Shown in pieces: positions 33,975 through 42,508 of a stretch of 64,000 nucleotides of DNA; within the stretch, counting starts at the first letter, position 1, and the number at the start of each line of letters is the position of its first letter. The translations under genes and the position numbers were made by a program. The DNA lies in the NCBI RefSeq assembly GCF_900291955.1, contig NZ_OLMR01000002.1, forward strand, positions 62,001 through 126,000, given 5' to 3'. Source of the DNA: Pseudoruminococcus massiliensis. GTDB taxonomy: Bacteria > Bacillota > Clostridia > Oscillospirales > Acutalibacteraceae. Under the pieces are notes generated by a model. The model worked only from the letters and a program-made list of their open reading frames with translations, made no database searches and was not told where the DNA came from.

Positions 33975-34751
33975 TTATTCTTCAAGTAATTTTTTATAAA
34001 TTTGATTATCATTTTCCCTAAATACATTAAAAATAACTTTAATCTTACTGCCTGTTTCTTGCTTATATCTTTTTACACTTCTCACTGCAAGCTCTGCGGC
34101 TACATTATTAGGAAATTTAAATTCACCTGTAGAAATACAGCAAAACGCAATGCTGTTTACATCATATTCATCAGCAAGCGATAGGCAAGAACGATAACAG
34201 CTTTCAAGTGCGTCACAATCCTTCTTCATAACCTTATTAAAAATCATCGGTCCAACAGTATGAATAATATATTTACTTGGAAGATTATAAGCAGATGTAA
34301 TCTTTGCTTTTCCTATTGGTTCACTGTGTCCTTGAGCTTTCATAATATCATTACATTCAAGCCTTAGCTGTATTCCCGCATAAGTATGAATTGTATTATC
34401 AATACATAAATGATTAGGATTAAAGCAACCAAGCAGCTCAGAATTTGCAGCATTTACGATTGCACCACATTTAAGAGTTGTTATGTCACCTTTCCATAGG
34501 TAAATATCATCAATTATAGGCTCAAGCTCAGAAATATCAGTTATACCCTTTTTGCGGATTTCTTCTTGCAAAAATTCGTTCTGAATTTCAATAAATTTCT
34601 CACTTGCTCTCTTAGGCATACGGATATTAAAAAGCGAACGAAGAAAATTCCAACGCTCAGTTTCCCCTTGAGGTATAAAAGCACCTTTGCCCATAGGTTG
34701 TTCACCAAGAAGTGCATCTATTAAATATAGTTGTCTTTCCGATTGATTCAT
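33975..34751 (-). CDS. Zinc-type macrodomain protein-ADP-ribose hydrolase
   Basis: A 258-residue protein. A helical N-terminal part (1-80) precedes a macrodomain with GDITTLKCGAIVNAANS and IIHTVGP. The insertion LLGCFNPNHLCIDNTIH supplies Cys/His zinc ligands, the mark of the Zn-macro class found in staphylococci and streptococci, where it reverses ADP-ribosylation of a GcvH-like protein by a sirtuin. Neither the sirtuin nor the lipoyl carrier gene is nearby. The start at 34751 follows TTGGAG; the frame is open further upstream to 34805. Confidence 0.85.
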   Translation of the reverse strand: MNQSERQLYLIDALLGEQPMGKGAFIPQGETERWNFLRSLFNIRMPKRASEKFIEIQNEFLQEEIRKKGITDISELEPIIDDIYLWKGDITTLKCGAIVNAANSELLGCFNPNHLCIDNTIHTYAGIQLRLECNDIMKAQGHSEPIGKAKITSAYNLPSKYIIHTVGPMIFNKVMKKDCDALESCYRSCLSLADEYDVNSIAFCCISTGEFKFPNNVAAELAVRSVKRYKQETGSKIKVIFNVFRENDNQIYKKLLEE

Positions 34752-34820
34752 ATTTGTTTTCTCCAAATAAAAATTTATTGACGAAAAAGCCCGTTGCGTA
34801 TGCAACGGACTTCATAAATT

Positions 34821-34906
34821 TGGTGCGAGTGACGGGACTTGAACCCGTACGTCGTAAAACACACGCCCCTCAAACGTGCCTGTCTGCCAATTCCAGCACA
34901 CTCGCA
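34821..34906 (-). tRNA. tRNA-Leu (anticodon GAG), copy 1
   Basis: Class II tRNA on the minus strand: acceptor TGCGAGT/ACTCGCA, anticodon loop TTGAGGG, GGTTCAAGTCC, encoded CCA. Its own promoter is TTGACA (34959-34964), 17-bp spacer, TATAAT (34936-34941). Identical in all 86 bases to the copy at 35315-35400. Confidence 0.95.
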
Positions 34907-34999
34907 AATATCAATTTGTCTTTTCAACAAGTAGTATTATATCAAAAAGTATTTTAGTTGTCAAGAACTTTTTTAAATAATTTTACAAATTTTTATTAA

Positions 35000-35170
35000 T
35001 TAAGATTTTCTTTCCTTATCACAATCAGTTAGTTTATATATTTCAAAGCCTAAATGCTTATAAAATCCAACCTCTTATATATTCTTTTCGTTGATAGCAG
35101 ACTCTTGAATTTGTTGGAAAAATAAACAGCATTTTCAAACGATTGGTTTCAGTTACCATAAACGCAACAG
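35000..35170 (-). pseudogene. GNAT acetyltransferase remnant
   Basis: Minus strand: a piece near 35160-35110 reads ETNRLKMLF in one frame, and the end (35068-35000) reads GFYKHLGFEIYKLT then a stop in another. FYKHLGFEIYK is the typical C-terminal motif of GNAT N-acetyltransferases. Only the last third is present and it is frame-broken. Confidence 0.5.
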
Positions 35171-35314
35171 GATTTCCAAAATTACTTTAATAATCAAGTA
35201 CTTAACATCATTCAAATCCTATGGAATATACTTCTTCATTTGCCTAATATCTAAAAATTCTGATACATACTATAACAAAAAATACGGTGATTTTTCAAAA
35301 CCACCGTAATAATC

Positions 35315-35400
35315 TGGTGCGAGTGACGGGACTTGAACCCGTACGTCGTAAAACACACGCCCCTCAAACGTGCCTGTCTGCCAATTCCAGCACACTCGCA
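35315..35400 (-). tRNA. tRNA-Leu (anticodon GAG), copy 2
   Basis: Same 86-base sequence as copy 1, CCA encoded. Promoter on the minus strand: TTGACT (35462-35467), 17-bp spacer, TATAAT (35439-35444). The two copies differ in their flanks, so each is a separate unit. Confidence 0.95.
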
Positions 35401-35592
35401 AATATCAACTTTTTTGACATCTCTTGTCAACGAATGATATTATATCAAACCATCAATAAAAAGTCAAGTCTTTTAAAAAAATATTTTACAGAATTTTCTG
35501 CAAAAATGAAGCTTGCCCTTGAGTAATAACCCAAGAGCAAGCTTGCCGCAAATTTATTCAGAAAGTATATGTAAGTACCCTAAATGCGATAA

Positions 35593-37338
35593 TCAAATAT
35601 CGTCTTCACCTTGAAGTGCGTCGCAACCTGTTTCACCAGTTCTTACCTTGACAACATCTTCAACATCATATACGAAAATCTTACCATCGCCAATATGTCC
35701 AGTATAAAGTGCCTTTACTGCCGCATCAATAACAGCCTTAACCGGAACCTTGCAAACAACGATTTCAACCTGAACCTTAGGAAGAAGGTTCATCTCAACC
35801 TCAACACCACGATAGTATTCAGTTTTACCCTTCTGTACGCCACAGCCGAGAACCTGAGTTACTGTCATACCTGTTACACCGATTTCATTAAGTGCATTCT
35901 TCAGGTCTTCAAACTTAGATTGCTTGAGAACAATATCAATCTTAGAAAGCTTAACATCAGAGGCTGTGACTGTGTTCTTTTCCTTAGGAGTAAATGCAAC
36001 CTGTACAGGAACAGCCTCATTAACAGGAACTTCACCAACATCAGCGTCTGTATCATCAAGAGCAACAGAAGATACATTTGGCATAAAGTCTGCATAAGAG
36101 CTTACCAAGCCATGCTCTGTAATATCAAGACCCTTGATTTCTTCTTCTCTTGAAGCACGAAGTCCCATTGTATGCTTGATTACAAAGAATACGATTGTCA
36201 TAGCAATTGCTACATAAAGTGCAACTACCACAGCACCGAGTGTTTGAATGCCTAAACATTCAAATTCACCATATATAAGACCCTTGCCCTTTGTACCGTA
36301 GCCATTAGAGAAAATACCTACACAGATTGTTCCAACAAAGCCGCACATTCCGTGAACACCAACTGCACCAACAGGGTCATCAATCTTGCAAACCTTATCA
36401 ATAAATTCAATACCAAATACTACTACGAAACCTGCAATTACACCGATAACAGCAGCAGCCCAAGGCTCAACTGTATCACAACCAGCAGTAATAGCAACAA
36501 GTCCTGCAAGAGAACCATTCAGTGTCATAGAAACATCAGGTTTCTTATACTTAACCCAAGTAATAAACATAACTGTGAGTGTAGAAACTGCTGTGCAAAG
36601 GTTAGTTGTATAGAAAACCAAACCTGCATTTGCGATTGTGTCATCACCTGTCATAGAAACAGTTGAAGCACCATTAAATCCGAACCAGCAGAACCAAAGA
36701 ATGAATACACCCAAAGCACCAAGTGTCAAGCTATGACCTGGAATTGCTCTTGGCTTGCCGTCTTTGCCATACTTACCGATACGAGGTCCGAGGAAGATTG
36801 CACCAACAAGTGCTGCAACACCGCCAACCATATGAACTGTTGTAGAACCTGCGAAATCGTGGAAGCCAAGCTGTGCAAGCCAGCCACCGCCCCAAATCCA
36901 GTGTCCTGAAATCGGATAAATAATCAAGCTGATGATTGCTGAATATACGCAATAAGCACTGAACTTAGTTCTTTCTGCCATAGCACCAGAAACGATTGTT
37001 GCTGATGTTGCACAGAAAACTGTCTGGAAAATCATATATGCATATAACGGAACTCCGTCAGGAAGTATGCTATCATATGCACCGCTGTAACCTCCTACCG
37101 CAAAGAGGTCAATGTTTCCGAAAAATGCTGAAGATGTTCCAAACATTATTCCGAAACCAACCAGCCAATAAAGTGGTGTGCCGATACAGAAATCCATCAA
37201 GTTTTTCATAATGATGTTACCAGCATTTTTAGCCCTTGTGAAACCTGTTTCGACCATTGCGAAGCCTGCCTGCATGAAAAAAACAAGTGCCGCACCAACT
37301 AATACCCATATGGTATTTACAGCAGAATATTCGCCCAT
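35593..37338 (-). CDS. amt: Ammonium transporter fused to a PII domain
   Basis: A 581-residue fusion. Residues 1 to about 410 are an Amt/Rh channel with eleven hydrophobic segments (QAGFAMVETGFTRAKN, HFAGSTTVH-type twin region as FHDFAGSTTVHMVGG, PVGAVGVHGMCGFVGT). A linker of about 60 residues leads to a full GlnB-like domain (about 475-581): LSKIDIVLKQSKFEDLKNAL, the T-loop GKTEYYRGVEV with the Tyr that is uridylylated in E. coli GlnB, and TGHIGDGKIFV. The fused PII should gate the channel in response to 2-oxoglutarate/ATP/ADP. glnN lies upstream on the same strand. Confidence 0.93.
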   Translation of the reverse strand: MGEYSAVNTIWVLVGAALVFFMQAGFAMVETGFTRAKNAGNIIMKNLMDFCIGTPLYWLVGFGIMFGTSSAFFGNIDLFAVGGYSGAYDSILPDGVPLYAYMIFQTVFCATSATIVSGAMAERTKFSAYCVYSAIISLIIYPISGHWIWGGGWLAQLGFHDFAGSTTVHMVGGVAALVGAIFLGPRIGKYGKDGKPRAIPGHSLTLGALGVFILWFCWFGFNGASTVSMTGDDTIANAGLVFYTTNLCTAVSTLTVMFITWVKYKKPDVSMTLNGSLAGLVAITAGCDTVEPWAAAVIGVIAGFVVVFGIEFIDKVCKIDDPVGAVGVHGMCGFVGTICVGIFSNGYGTKGKGLIYGEFECLGIQTLGAVVVALYVAIAMTIVFFVIKHTMGLRASREEEIKGLDITEHGLVSSYADFMPNVSSVALDDTDADVGEVPVNEAVPVQVAFTPKEKNTVTASDVKLSKIDIVLKQSKFEDLKNALNEIGVTGMTVTQVLGCGVQKGKTEYYRGVEVEMNLLPKVQVEIVVCKVPVKAVIDAAVKALYTGHIGDGKIFVYDVEDVVKVRTGETGCDALQGEDDI

Positions 37339-37392
37339 AATCTATTTCCCCTCTCATTTTTAAATATTAAAAATCTCAAAATATTGTATAAT

Positions 37393-37424
37393 AAAATGCG
37401 GTAGCAAGAACTCCGCATTTTATT
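37393..37424 (-). terminator. Terminator between glnN and the Amt-PII gene
   Basis: AAAATGCGG/CCGCATTTT perfect 9-bp stem, followed on the minus strand by ATTATAC; moderate T-run. Confidence 0.65.
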
Positions 37425-37475
37425 ATCTCATTTATATAGAGTTACCCCTTTATCCCCTTCATATGTAGCTCTAAA

Positions 37476-39563
37476 TCAGACGCTGAAAAGCAACTTTCCG
37501 TATGATGGATATGGCCAGTATTCAGCAGACATATTTGATTCCATCTCATCAGCTACTGCTCTAAGCTCCTGCATTGCCGCAAATACAGAATTCCTATAGT
37601 AGTTAGCAAGCTCCTGAACATCTGTGTAATCCTTAGCACCAACAACAGCCTTATCAAGAACATCAATCTTCTTAGTAAAGTCTGTGAGAAGTGCAGAAAG
37701 CTTTTTAAGAAGCTCTGTTTCTGCACAAGTGCAAATCTCACTATCAACAGATTTCATTACACTTGCAGAATCAGCAAGAAGCTTCAAATACTTAACAACA
37801 GCAGGAACGATATCCTTCTTAGCCATATCAAGTGTTGTAAGAGCTTCAATGTTGATAATCTTAGAGTAGTTCTCGAGCTGAATTTCATATCTTGCACGAA
37901 CCTCTGCCTCAGTAAAGATTCCGTGCTTCTTGAAGAGCTTGAGGTTCTTCTCAGCAACATAATGAGGCATAGCCTCTGGCATAGATCTGAGGTTATAAAG
38001 ACCTCTTCTTTCTGCCTCTTCAAGCCACTCATCAGAGTAGTTATCACCGTTAAATACAATCCTCTTATGCTCTTGATATGTTTTTCTGACAAGGTCGATA
38101 ACAGCCTTATCAAAATCGTCTGCCTTCTCGAGAACATCTGCGAACTGCTCAAGTTCTTCTGCTACGATTGTGTTGAGCATTTCGTTAGGGCAACCGATGT
38201 TTTCAGCAGAACCCGCCATTCTAAATTCAAACTTATTGCCTGTAAATGCAAACGGTGAAGTTCTGTTACGGTCTGTTGTATCCTTATAGAAGTTAGGGAG
38301 AACAGCAACCTTAGTGTCCATAATAGCTCTACCCTGTGCATGGTATTCTGTACCTGTTTCGATAGCATCAAGAATATCCTTGAGTTCATCACCGAGGAAG
38401 ATAGAAATAATAGCAGGAGGAGCCTCGTTAGCACCAAGACGGTGATCATTGCCTGCACTTGCAACAGAAATTCTGAGGAGGTCCTGATATTCATCAACAC
38501 CCTTGATAACAGCTGCAAGGAAGAGAAGGAACTGCTTGTTTTCGCTTGGCTTCTTGCCTGGCTCGAGGAGGTTCTCTCCGAGGTCTGTGGACATTGACCA
38601 GTTATTGTGCTTACCACTTCCGTTTACGCCTGCGAATGGCTTCTCGTGGAGCAAGCAAACAAGACCATGACGGTCAGCAACCTTCTTCATCATCTCCATT
38701 GTAAGCTGATTGTGGTCAGTTGCAACATTTGATGTAGTAAAAATAGGAGCAAGCTCGTGCTGTGCAGGAGCAACTTCGTTATGCTTTGTTTTAGCAAGAA
38801 TGCCAAGCTTCCAAAGCTCTTCATCAAGCTCCTTCATATAAGCAGAAACTCTTGGCTTAATTACGCCGAAGTAATGGTCCTCGAGTTCCTGACCCTTAGG
38901 AGGTCTTGCACCGAAAAGTGTTCTTCCGCAGTAGATAAGGTCTTTACGCTTTTTATACATTTCCTTATCAATGAGGAAGTATTCCTGCTCAGGGCCAACT
39001 GTTGTAATAACTCTCTTAGCCTCTGTGTTGCCGAAAAGTTTAAGAATTCTAAGAGCCTGTGTATTGATAGCCTCCATAGAACGGAGAAGCGGAGTTTTCT
39101 TATCAAGAACCTCACCAGTATATGAGCAAAAAGCTGTTGGAATGCAAAGTGAACCGTCCTTAATAAACGCATATGAAGTAGGGTCCCAAGCTGTATATCC
39201 TCTTGCTTCAAAAGTAGCACGGATACCGCCTGATGGGAAGCTTGATGCGTCAGGCTCGCCCTTGATAAGTTCCTTGCCAGAGAATTCCATAATAACCTTA
39301 TCGCCAACAGGAGAGATAAAGCTATCATGCTTTTCAGCAGTAATGCCAGTCATAGGCTGGAACCAGTGTGTGTAATGGGTTGCACCCTTTTCTACTGCCC
39401 AATCCTTCATAGCATTAGCAACTGCATTTGCGATAGTCAAATCAAGAGGTTTTCCCTCATCAATAGTCTTTTTGAATGCCTTATAAATATCTTTAGGCAA
39501 TCTTTCTTTCATAGTAGAGTCGTTGAAAACAAGACTTCCAAACATCTCAGGTACACTTGACAT
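37476..39563 (-). CDS. glnN: Glutamine synthetase, type III
   Basis: A 695-residue GSIII, much longer than GSI. Family marks are the N-terminal [18 protein letters not shown]-type [43 protein letters not shown] and RMAGSAENI. It makes glutamine from glutamate and ammonia with ATP in the cytosol. The gene lies upstream of the Amt-PII fusion, so ammonia uptake and assimilation are linked. A promoter and a strong leader terminator precede it, pointing to control by antitermination. SD is AAAGGATAGGTG. Confidence 0.96.
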   Translation of the reverse strand: MSSVPEMFGSLVFNDSTMKERLPKDIYKAFKKTIDEGKPLDLTIANAVANAMKDWAVEKGATHYTHWFQPMTGITAEKHDSFISPVGDKVIMEFSGKELIKGEPDASSFPSGGIRATFEARGYTAWDPTSYAFIKDGSLCIPTAFCSYTGEVLDKKTPLLRSMEAINTQALRILKLFGNTEAKRVITTVGPEQEYFLIDKEMYKKRKDLIYCGRTLFGARPPKGQELEDHYFGVIKPRVSAYMKELDEELWKLGILAKTKHNEVAPAQHELAPIFTTSNVATDHNQLTMEMMKKVADRHGLVCLLHEKPFAGVNGSGKHNNWSMSTDLGENLLEPGKKPSENKQFLLFLAAVIKGVDEYQDLLRISVASAGNDHRLGANEAPPAIISIFLGDELKDILDAIETGTEYHAQGRAIMDTKVAVLPNFYKDTTDRNRTSPFAFTGNKFEFRMAGSAENIGCPNEMLNTIVAEELEQFADVLEKADDFDKAVIDLVRKTYQEHKRIVFNGDNYSDEWLEEAERRGLYNLRSMPEAMPHYVAEKNLKLFKKHGIFTEAEVRARYEIQLENYSKIINIEALTTLDMAKKDIVPAVVKYLKLLADSASVMKSVDSEICTCAETELLKKLSALLTDFTKKIDVLDKAVVGAKDYTDVQELANYYRNSVFAAMQELRAVADEMESNMSAEYWPYPSYGKLLFSV

Positions 39564-39595
39564 TACTCAACACCTATCCTTTGTAAGTTTTTTCT

Positions 39596-39640
39596 GAATA
39601 AAAAATGACGCTGTAGAACCTTTTGTCGTTCTACAGCGCC
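39596..39640 (-). promoter_or_regulatory. Leader terminator (candidate attenuator) of glnN
   Basis: Minus-strand GCGCTGTAGAAC/GTTCTACAGCGT, a 12-bp stem with 8-base loop, then ATTTTTTATT. It starts about 13 nt after the predicted transcription start and ends about 32 bp before the glnN ATG. No other promoter fits between it and the gene, so readthrough must be controlled. Confidence 0.6.
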
Positions 39641-39659
39641 ATTGCTGTTTACAAGTGTT

Positions 39660-39688
39660 AGTATATACCAGTGGTCTTAAAAAGTCAA
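39660..39688 (-). promoter_or_regulatory. Promoter of glnN
   Basis: Minus strand: TTGACT (39683-39688), 17-bp spacer, TATACT (39660-39665). Confidence 0.7.
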
Positions 39689-39818
39689 TAGCTTTTTTTG
39701 TTTTTGGCAGTTTTCACATAATTTATAGTCCGTAATTTATTTAGATTGTTATATTATATATTTTCATTCAATTATTTAAACTCGTAGTTTTTATTCTTTC
39801 AAATTGCTAGAAATATAC

Positions 39819-40598
39819 TCATATTATTGTTACAGTAACATTATCACCTTGTTTATAACTTTTATTAGTATCAGATAAACTAACTTCAATGTATACCACC
39901 AAATCTATACTATTTAAATTTTTTTGTAAAATTGCATCTTTAATATCATAACTTATCATATTAGGATATTTTTGATTTAATATATCAAAAATATTCTCGC
40001 TATAATCATCAACTGAAAATTCTGGAACTTTTATCTCTGAAAAACAATTTATATTTGGTGCTGCAAATGCAACTATATCTCCTGTAGGTGATATATCAAT
40101 AAATATAAAATCTGAAGTTTTAATTCCATTTATCATCTTATAATACAACAGTTCATAATACCCTTGTTCATCAACATAAGTTTCTCCAAAATATTTATAA
40201 CCTAATATACTACCAATTTGTTGAGATAAAAAATCTTCACATATATGTCTACGATCATCGGCAGAAATTTTTATTGAATTTATCGTATCCAGATTATTCT
40301 GGTTCACCACAGAAATAAAACCAATCATATTCCCATATTCATTAAATATATATTGATTTTTTGATTTATCAGTATATACATGATTTTCCTTATTAGACTC
40401 ATTATTTATCCTAGTTTCTTTATACTGAACATCCATTGGTTCCCCATTTAAATATGTTAAAGCACCAATTCTTTTTGAACATTCATCATTTATTGTTATA
40501 TCCTTAATTTTAATATTGCCCGCATATACATTTATTGACATAACTATTATCACAGCTATAATTACAGTATATATACTTAAATACTTGTATTTTTTCAT
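39819..40598 (-). CDS. Secreted hypothetical protein
   Basis: A 259-residue protein with a typical signal peptide (MKKYKYLSIYTVIIAVIIV, cleavage near VYAG). The mature part is beta-rich and acidic, with no Cys pair or known motif that I can see; the last 90 residues have a YADIL-like pattern seen in PepSY-type inhibitory domains but too weak to claim. It follows a 105-residue secreted protein by 12 bp, and both stand behind a coding remnant and duplicated promoter. Role unknown. Confidence 0.55.
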   Translation of the reverse strand: MKKYKYLSIYTVIIAVIIVMSINVYAGNIKIKDITINDECSKRIGALTYLNGEPMDVQYKETRINNESNKENHVYTDKSKNQYIFNEYGNMIGFISVVNQNNLDTINSIKISADDRRHICEDFLSQQIGSILGYKYFGETYVDEQGYYELLYYKMINGIKTSDFIFIDISPTGDIVAFAAPNINCFSEIKVPEFSVDDYSENIFDILNQKYPNMISYDIKDAILQKNLNSIDLVVYIEVSLSDTNKSYKQGDNVTVTII

Positions 40599-40610
40599 AT
40601 AAATCCTCCT

Positions 40611-40928
40611 TTATAAACTTGTATCGTTTTTTATAACCAATTGAACATTAGGTTTTTCTGGATATAAATTTATTCCAAAAATATAGTGTTTTTCAACACC
40701 AACATTATAAAACTTCAAATCTTCAGAATAAGTTTTCCATTTGATAATTTGATAGCCCAATCCCAAATAGCAAACCGAGCCACCATCATTTATATGTGCA
40801 TATGGAAAAGAAAATATTGGAGATTTATTATCTTCAGCTAAACAGCTATCAATTAAAAACGTACTAACTGATATAAATATCAATATTATAATAACAGCAC
40901 AAATCTTTTTTATATTTTTTACAATCAT
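40611..40928 (-). CDS. Small secreted or membrane-anchored hypothetical protein
   Basis: A 105-residue protein with one N-terminal hydrophobic segment (about 8-28) ending in SCLAED, so it is exported or anchored. The rest (about 70 residues) is aromatic-rich (PYAHINDGGSVCYLGLGYQI) and unrecognised. Its SD (GGAGGAGG) is formed by the Gly-codon run at the end of the upstream coding remnant, which indicates that the pair was once coupled. It forms a unit with the 259-residue gene. Confidence 0.5.
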   Translation of the reverse strand: MIVKNIKKICAVIIILIFISVSTFLIDSCLAEDNKSPIFSFPYAHINDGGSVCYLGLGYQIIKWKTYSEDLKFYNVGVEKHYIFGINLYPEKPNVQLVIKNDTSL

Positions 40929-40929
40929 T

Positions 40930-41097
40930 ATAATGTCAAACCTCCTCCACCCCTCAACAAACGATTTCCAGTGCCTCCATCAAAGCCCAAATGATAAAAT
41001 TTTGTCCAATAATCAGCATATTTTTTGCAGAAGTTCCTCTCTCCTGCATTACAAGTTCTAAAAATAACTACTTTCTCATTAGATAAAGCATTACCAT
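40930..41097 (-). pseudogene. C-terminal remnant of a lost protein behind a duplicated promoter
   Basis: One minus-strand frame reads DYGNALSNEKVVIF, RTCNAGERNFCKKY and FYHLGFDGG and ends in RGGGGLTL and a stop. There is no ATG, GTG or TTG in this frame, although it is open back into the duplicated leader. So the fragment lost its start. The point where the leader stops matching its other copy (41098) is the likely deletion junction. Confidence 0.55.
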
Positions 41098-41269
41098 AAT
41101 CAAACCTATAAAAATATCTTATATCATTGGTTTTTTCCTTTCTATATAAGTTTACATTTGTATAAATTTATAATATCACACTTGTTAAAATAAGTCAATA
41201 TATTTTAACAAATTTCGTTAAAATAAGTGAAAGTAACAAAATTGTAAATTTTTAATGTTTTAAAGTCAT
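41098..41269 (-). repeat. Duplicated promoter-leader region, copy 1
   Basis: 172 bp almost identical to 44606-44779; differences are a 2-base A-run change and a few substitutions. It contains TTGACT (41193-41198), 17-bp spacer, TATTAT (41170-41175), and in the leader AAAGGA followed by ATG ATA TAA, a two-codon open frame. Confidence 0.85.
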
Positions 41270-41273
41270 TTAA

Positions 41274-41312
41274 AAAAGGTCAGCACACTATGTACCGACC
41301 TTTTTCGTTTTA
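41274..41312 (-). terminator. Terminator after lipoprotein copy A
   Basis: AAAGGTC/GACCTTT stem with inner pairing, then Ts on the minus strand. The same hairpin stands after copy B (41969-42008). Confidence 0.75.
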
Positions 41313-41350
41313 CTCGCTACTTACTGTCTCTGATTCAGTCTGCTGACTGC

Positions 41351-41782
41351 TCAAAGCTCTTTTTGGGTATATATTTCTGTACTTTTACCGGTTCTATCAT
41401 CATATATAGTAATACGGTAATTAAGATCTTCCATCAATATATAATGCTTACCGAAATACCAATATGTATACTGAATTCCAGAACCAAAATAAGCATCTGG
41501 TTTTCCTAAGATGTCAATAACTTGATTACCTGTAAGTTCTGGTGAAAGTTTATTTACATAGCTCATCATTTCTTCGTAATCTTTATCAGTACTTGATTCA
41601 CTTTGTTTACTGCTCTCTGTTTTTGATTCAGTCTGTTTACTACTTTCTGTGCTTGAGCTTACAGAACTCTCTGTTTTAGAAACTGTACTACTTGTACTTT
41701 CAGTATCATTATTTTTACAACCACAAGCAAGAGAAAGCACCAAGGTAGACATCAGCAAGATTGCAATTACTTTTTTACTCAT
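41351..41782 (-). CDS. Putative lipoprotein, copy A (3' frameshifted relative to copy B)
   Basis: A 143-residue exported protein: signal peptide with a Cys near the cleavage point (LACGCK, probable lipobox), a Ser/Thr/Glu-rich linker, and a C-terminal domain (about 70-135) with LSPELTGNQVIDILGKPD and a Trp-Tyr strand, similar in outline to SmpA/BamE-like folds. It is about 90% identical to copy B. In copy A the run of As in the coding strand near 41361 is one shorter, so the protein ends in TQKEL instead of continuing for 14 more residues. SD is AAGGAGG. Confidence 0.7.
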   Translation of the reverse strand: MSKKVIAILLMSTLVLSLACGCKNNDTESTSSTVSKTESSVSSSTESSKQTESKTESSKQSESSTDKDYEEMMSYVNKLSPELTGNQVIDILGKPDAYFGSGIQYTYWYFGKHYILMEDLNYRITIYDDRTGKSTEIYTQKEL

Positions 41783-41968
41783 AGAAAGTCCTCCTTATAT
41801 TCTATATTTTATTAAAAAATTACAAACCATTGGAAATCCCTCATTTCAACTATTATACTTCTGTATATTTTTATAATATCATTTTTGTTTAATTAAGTCA
41901 ATAATTTTATAACAGTATTACAATAACTAAGCAATTATAACAATTATGTAAACTTTTAATATTTTAAA

Positions 41969-42008
41969 GTCATTTAAAAAAGGTCAGCACACTATGTACC
42001 GACCTTTT
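41969..42008 (-). terminator. Terminator after lipoprotein copy B
   Basis: AAAGGTC/GACCTTT stem identical to that after copy A; the 3' flank was duplicated together with the gene. Confidence 0.75.
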
Positions 42009-42013
42009 TCGTT

Positions 42014-42487
42014 TTACTCGCTACTTACTGTCTCTGATTCAGTCTGCTGACTGCTCAAAGCTCTTTTTTGGGTATATATTTCTGTACTTTTACCGGTTCT
42101 ATCATCATATATAGTAATACGGTAATTAAGATCTTCCATCAATATATGATGCTTACCGAAATACCAATATGTATACTGAATTCCAGAACCAGAATAAGCA
42201 TCTGGTTCTCCTAAGATGTCAATAACTTGATTAGCTGTAAGTTCCGGAGAAAGTTTATTAACATAGCTCATCATTTCTTCGTAGTCTTTATCAGTGCTTG
42301 CTTCGCTCTGCTTACTACTCTCCGCTTTTGATTCACTCTGTTTACTACTTTCTGTGCTTGAACTTACAGAACTCTCTACTTTAGAATCCGTACTGCTTGT
42401 ATTTTCAGTATCATTATTTTTACAGCCACAAGCAAGAGAAAGTACTAAAGCAGACATCAGCAAGATTGTAATTACTTTTTTACTCAT
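42014..42487 (-). CDS. Putative lipoprotein, copy B
   Basis: A 157-residue exported protein with the same design as copy A: signal peptide with LACGCK, Ser/Lys/Glu-rich linker carrying SSKQSES repeats, and the C-terminal ILGEPDAYSGSG domain. It keeps the longer C-terminus (RALSSQQTESETVSSE). It starts 21 bp after the secreted 688-residue protein, with AAGGAGG, so it is the second gene of that operon. A lipoprotein next to a secreted Cys/His domain protein could be an immunity factor; that is inference only. Confidence 0.7.
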   Translation of the reverse strand: MSKKVITILLMSALVLSLACGCKNNDTENTSSTDSKVESSVSSSTESSKQSESKAESSKQSEASTDKDYEEMMSYVNKLSPELTANQVIDILGEPDAYSGSGIQYTYWYFGKHHILMEDLNYRITIYDDRTGKSTEIYTQKRALSSQQTESETVSSE

Positions 42488-42508
42488 AGAAAATCCTCCT
42501 TAAATTAT

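Noticed and set aside
34712-35526. Two plus-strand frames sharing a 30-residue identical stretch, suggesting paralogous peptides
   Set aside because: The shared stretch is the antisense of the two identical tRNA-Leu genes.
38757-39375. Several open frames of 100-155 codons on both strands inside glnN
   Set aside because: Shadows of a strongly biased coding sequence; glnN is unmistakable in its own frame.
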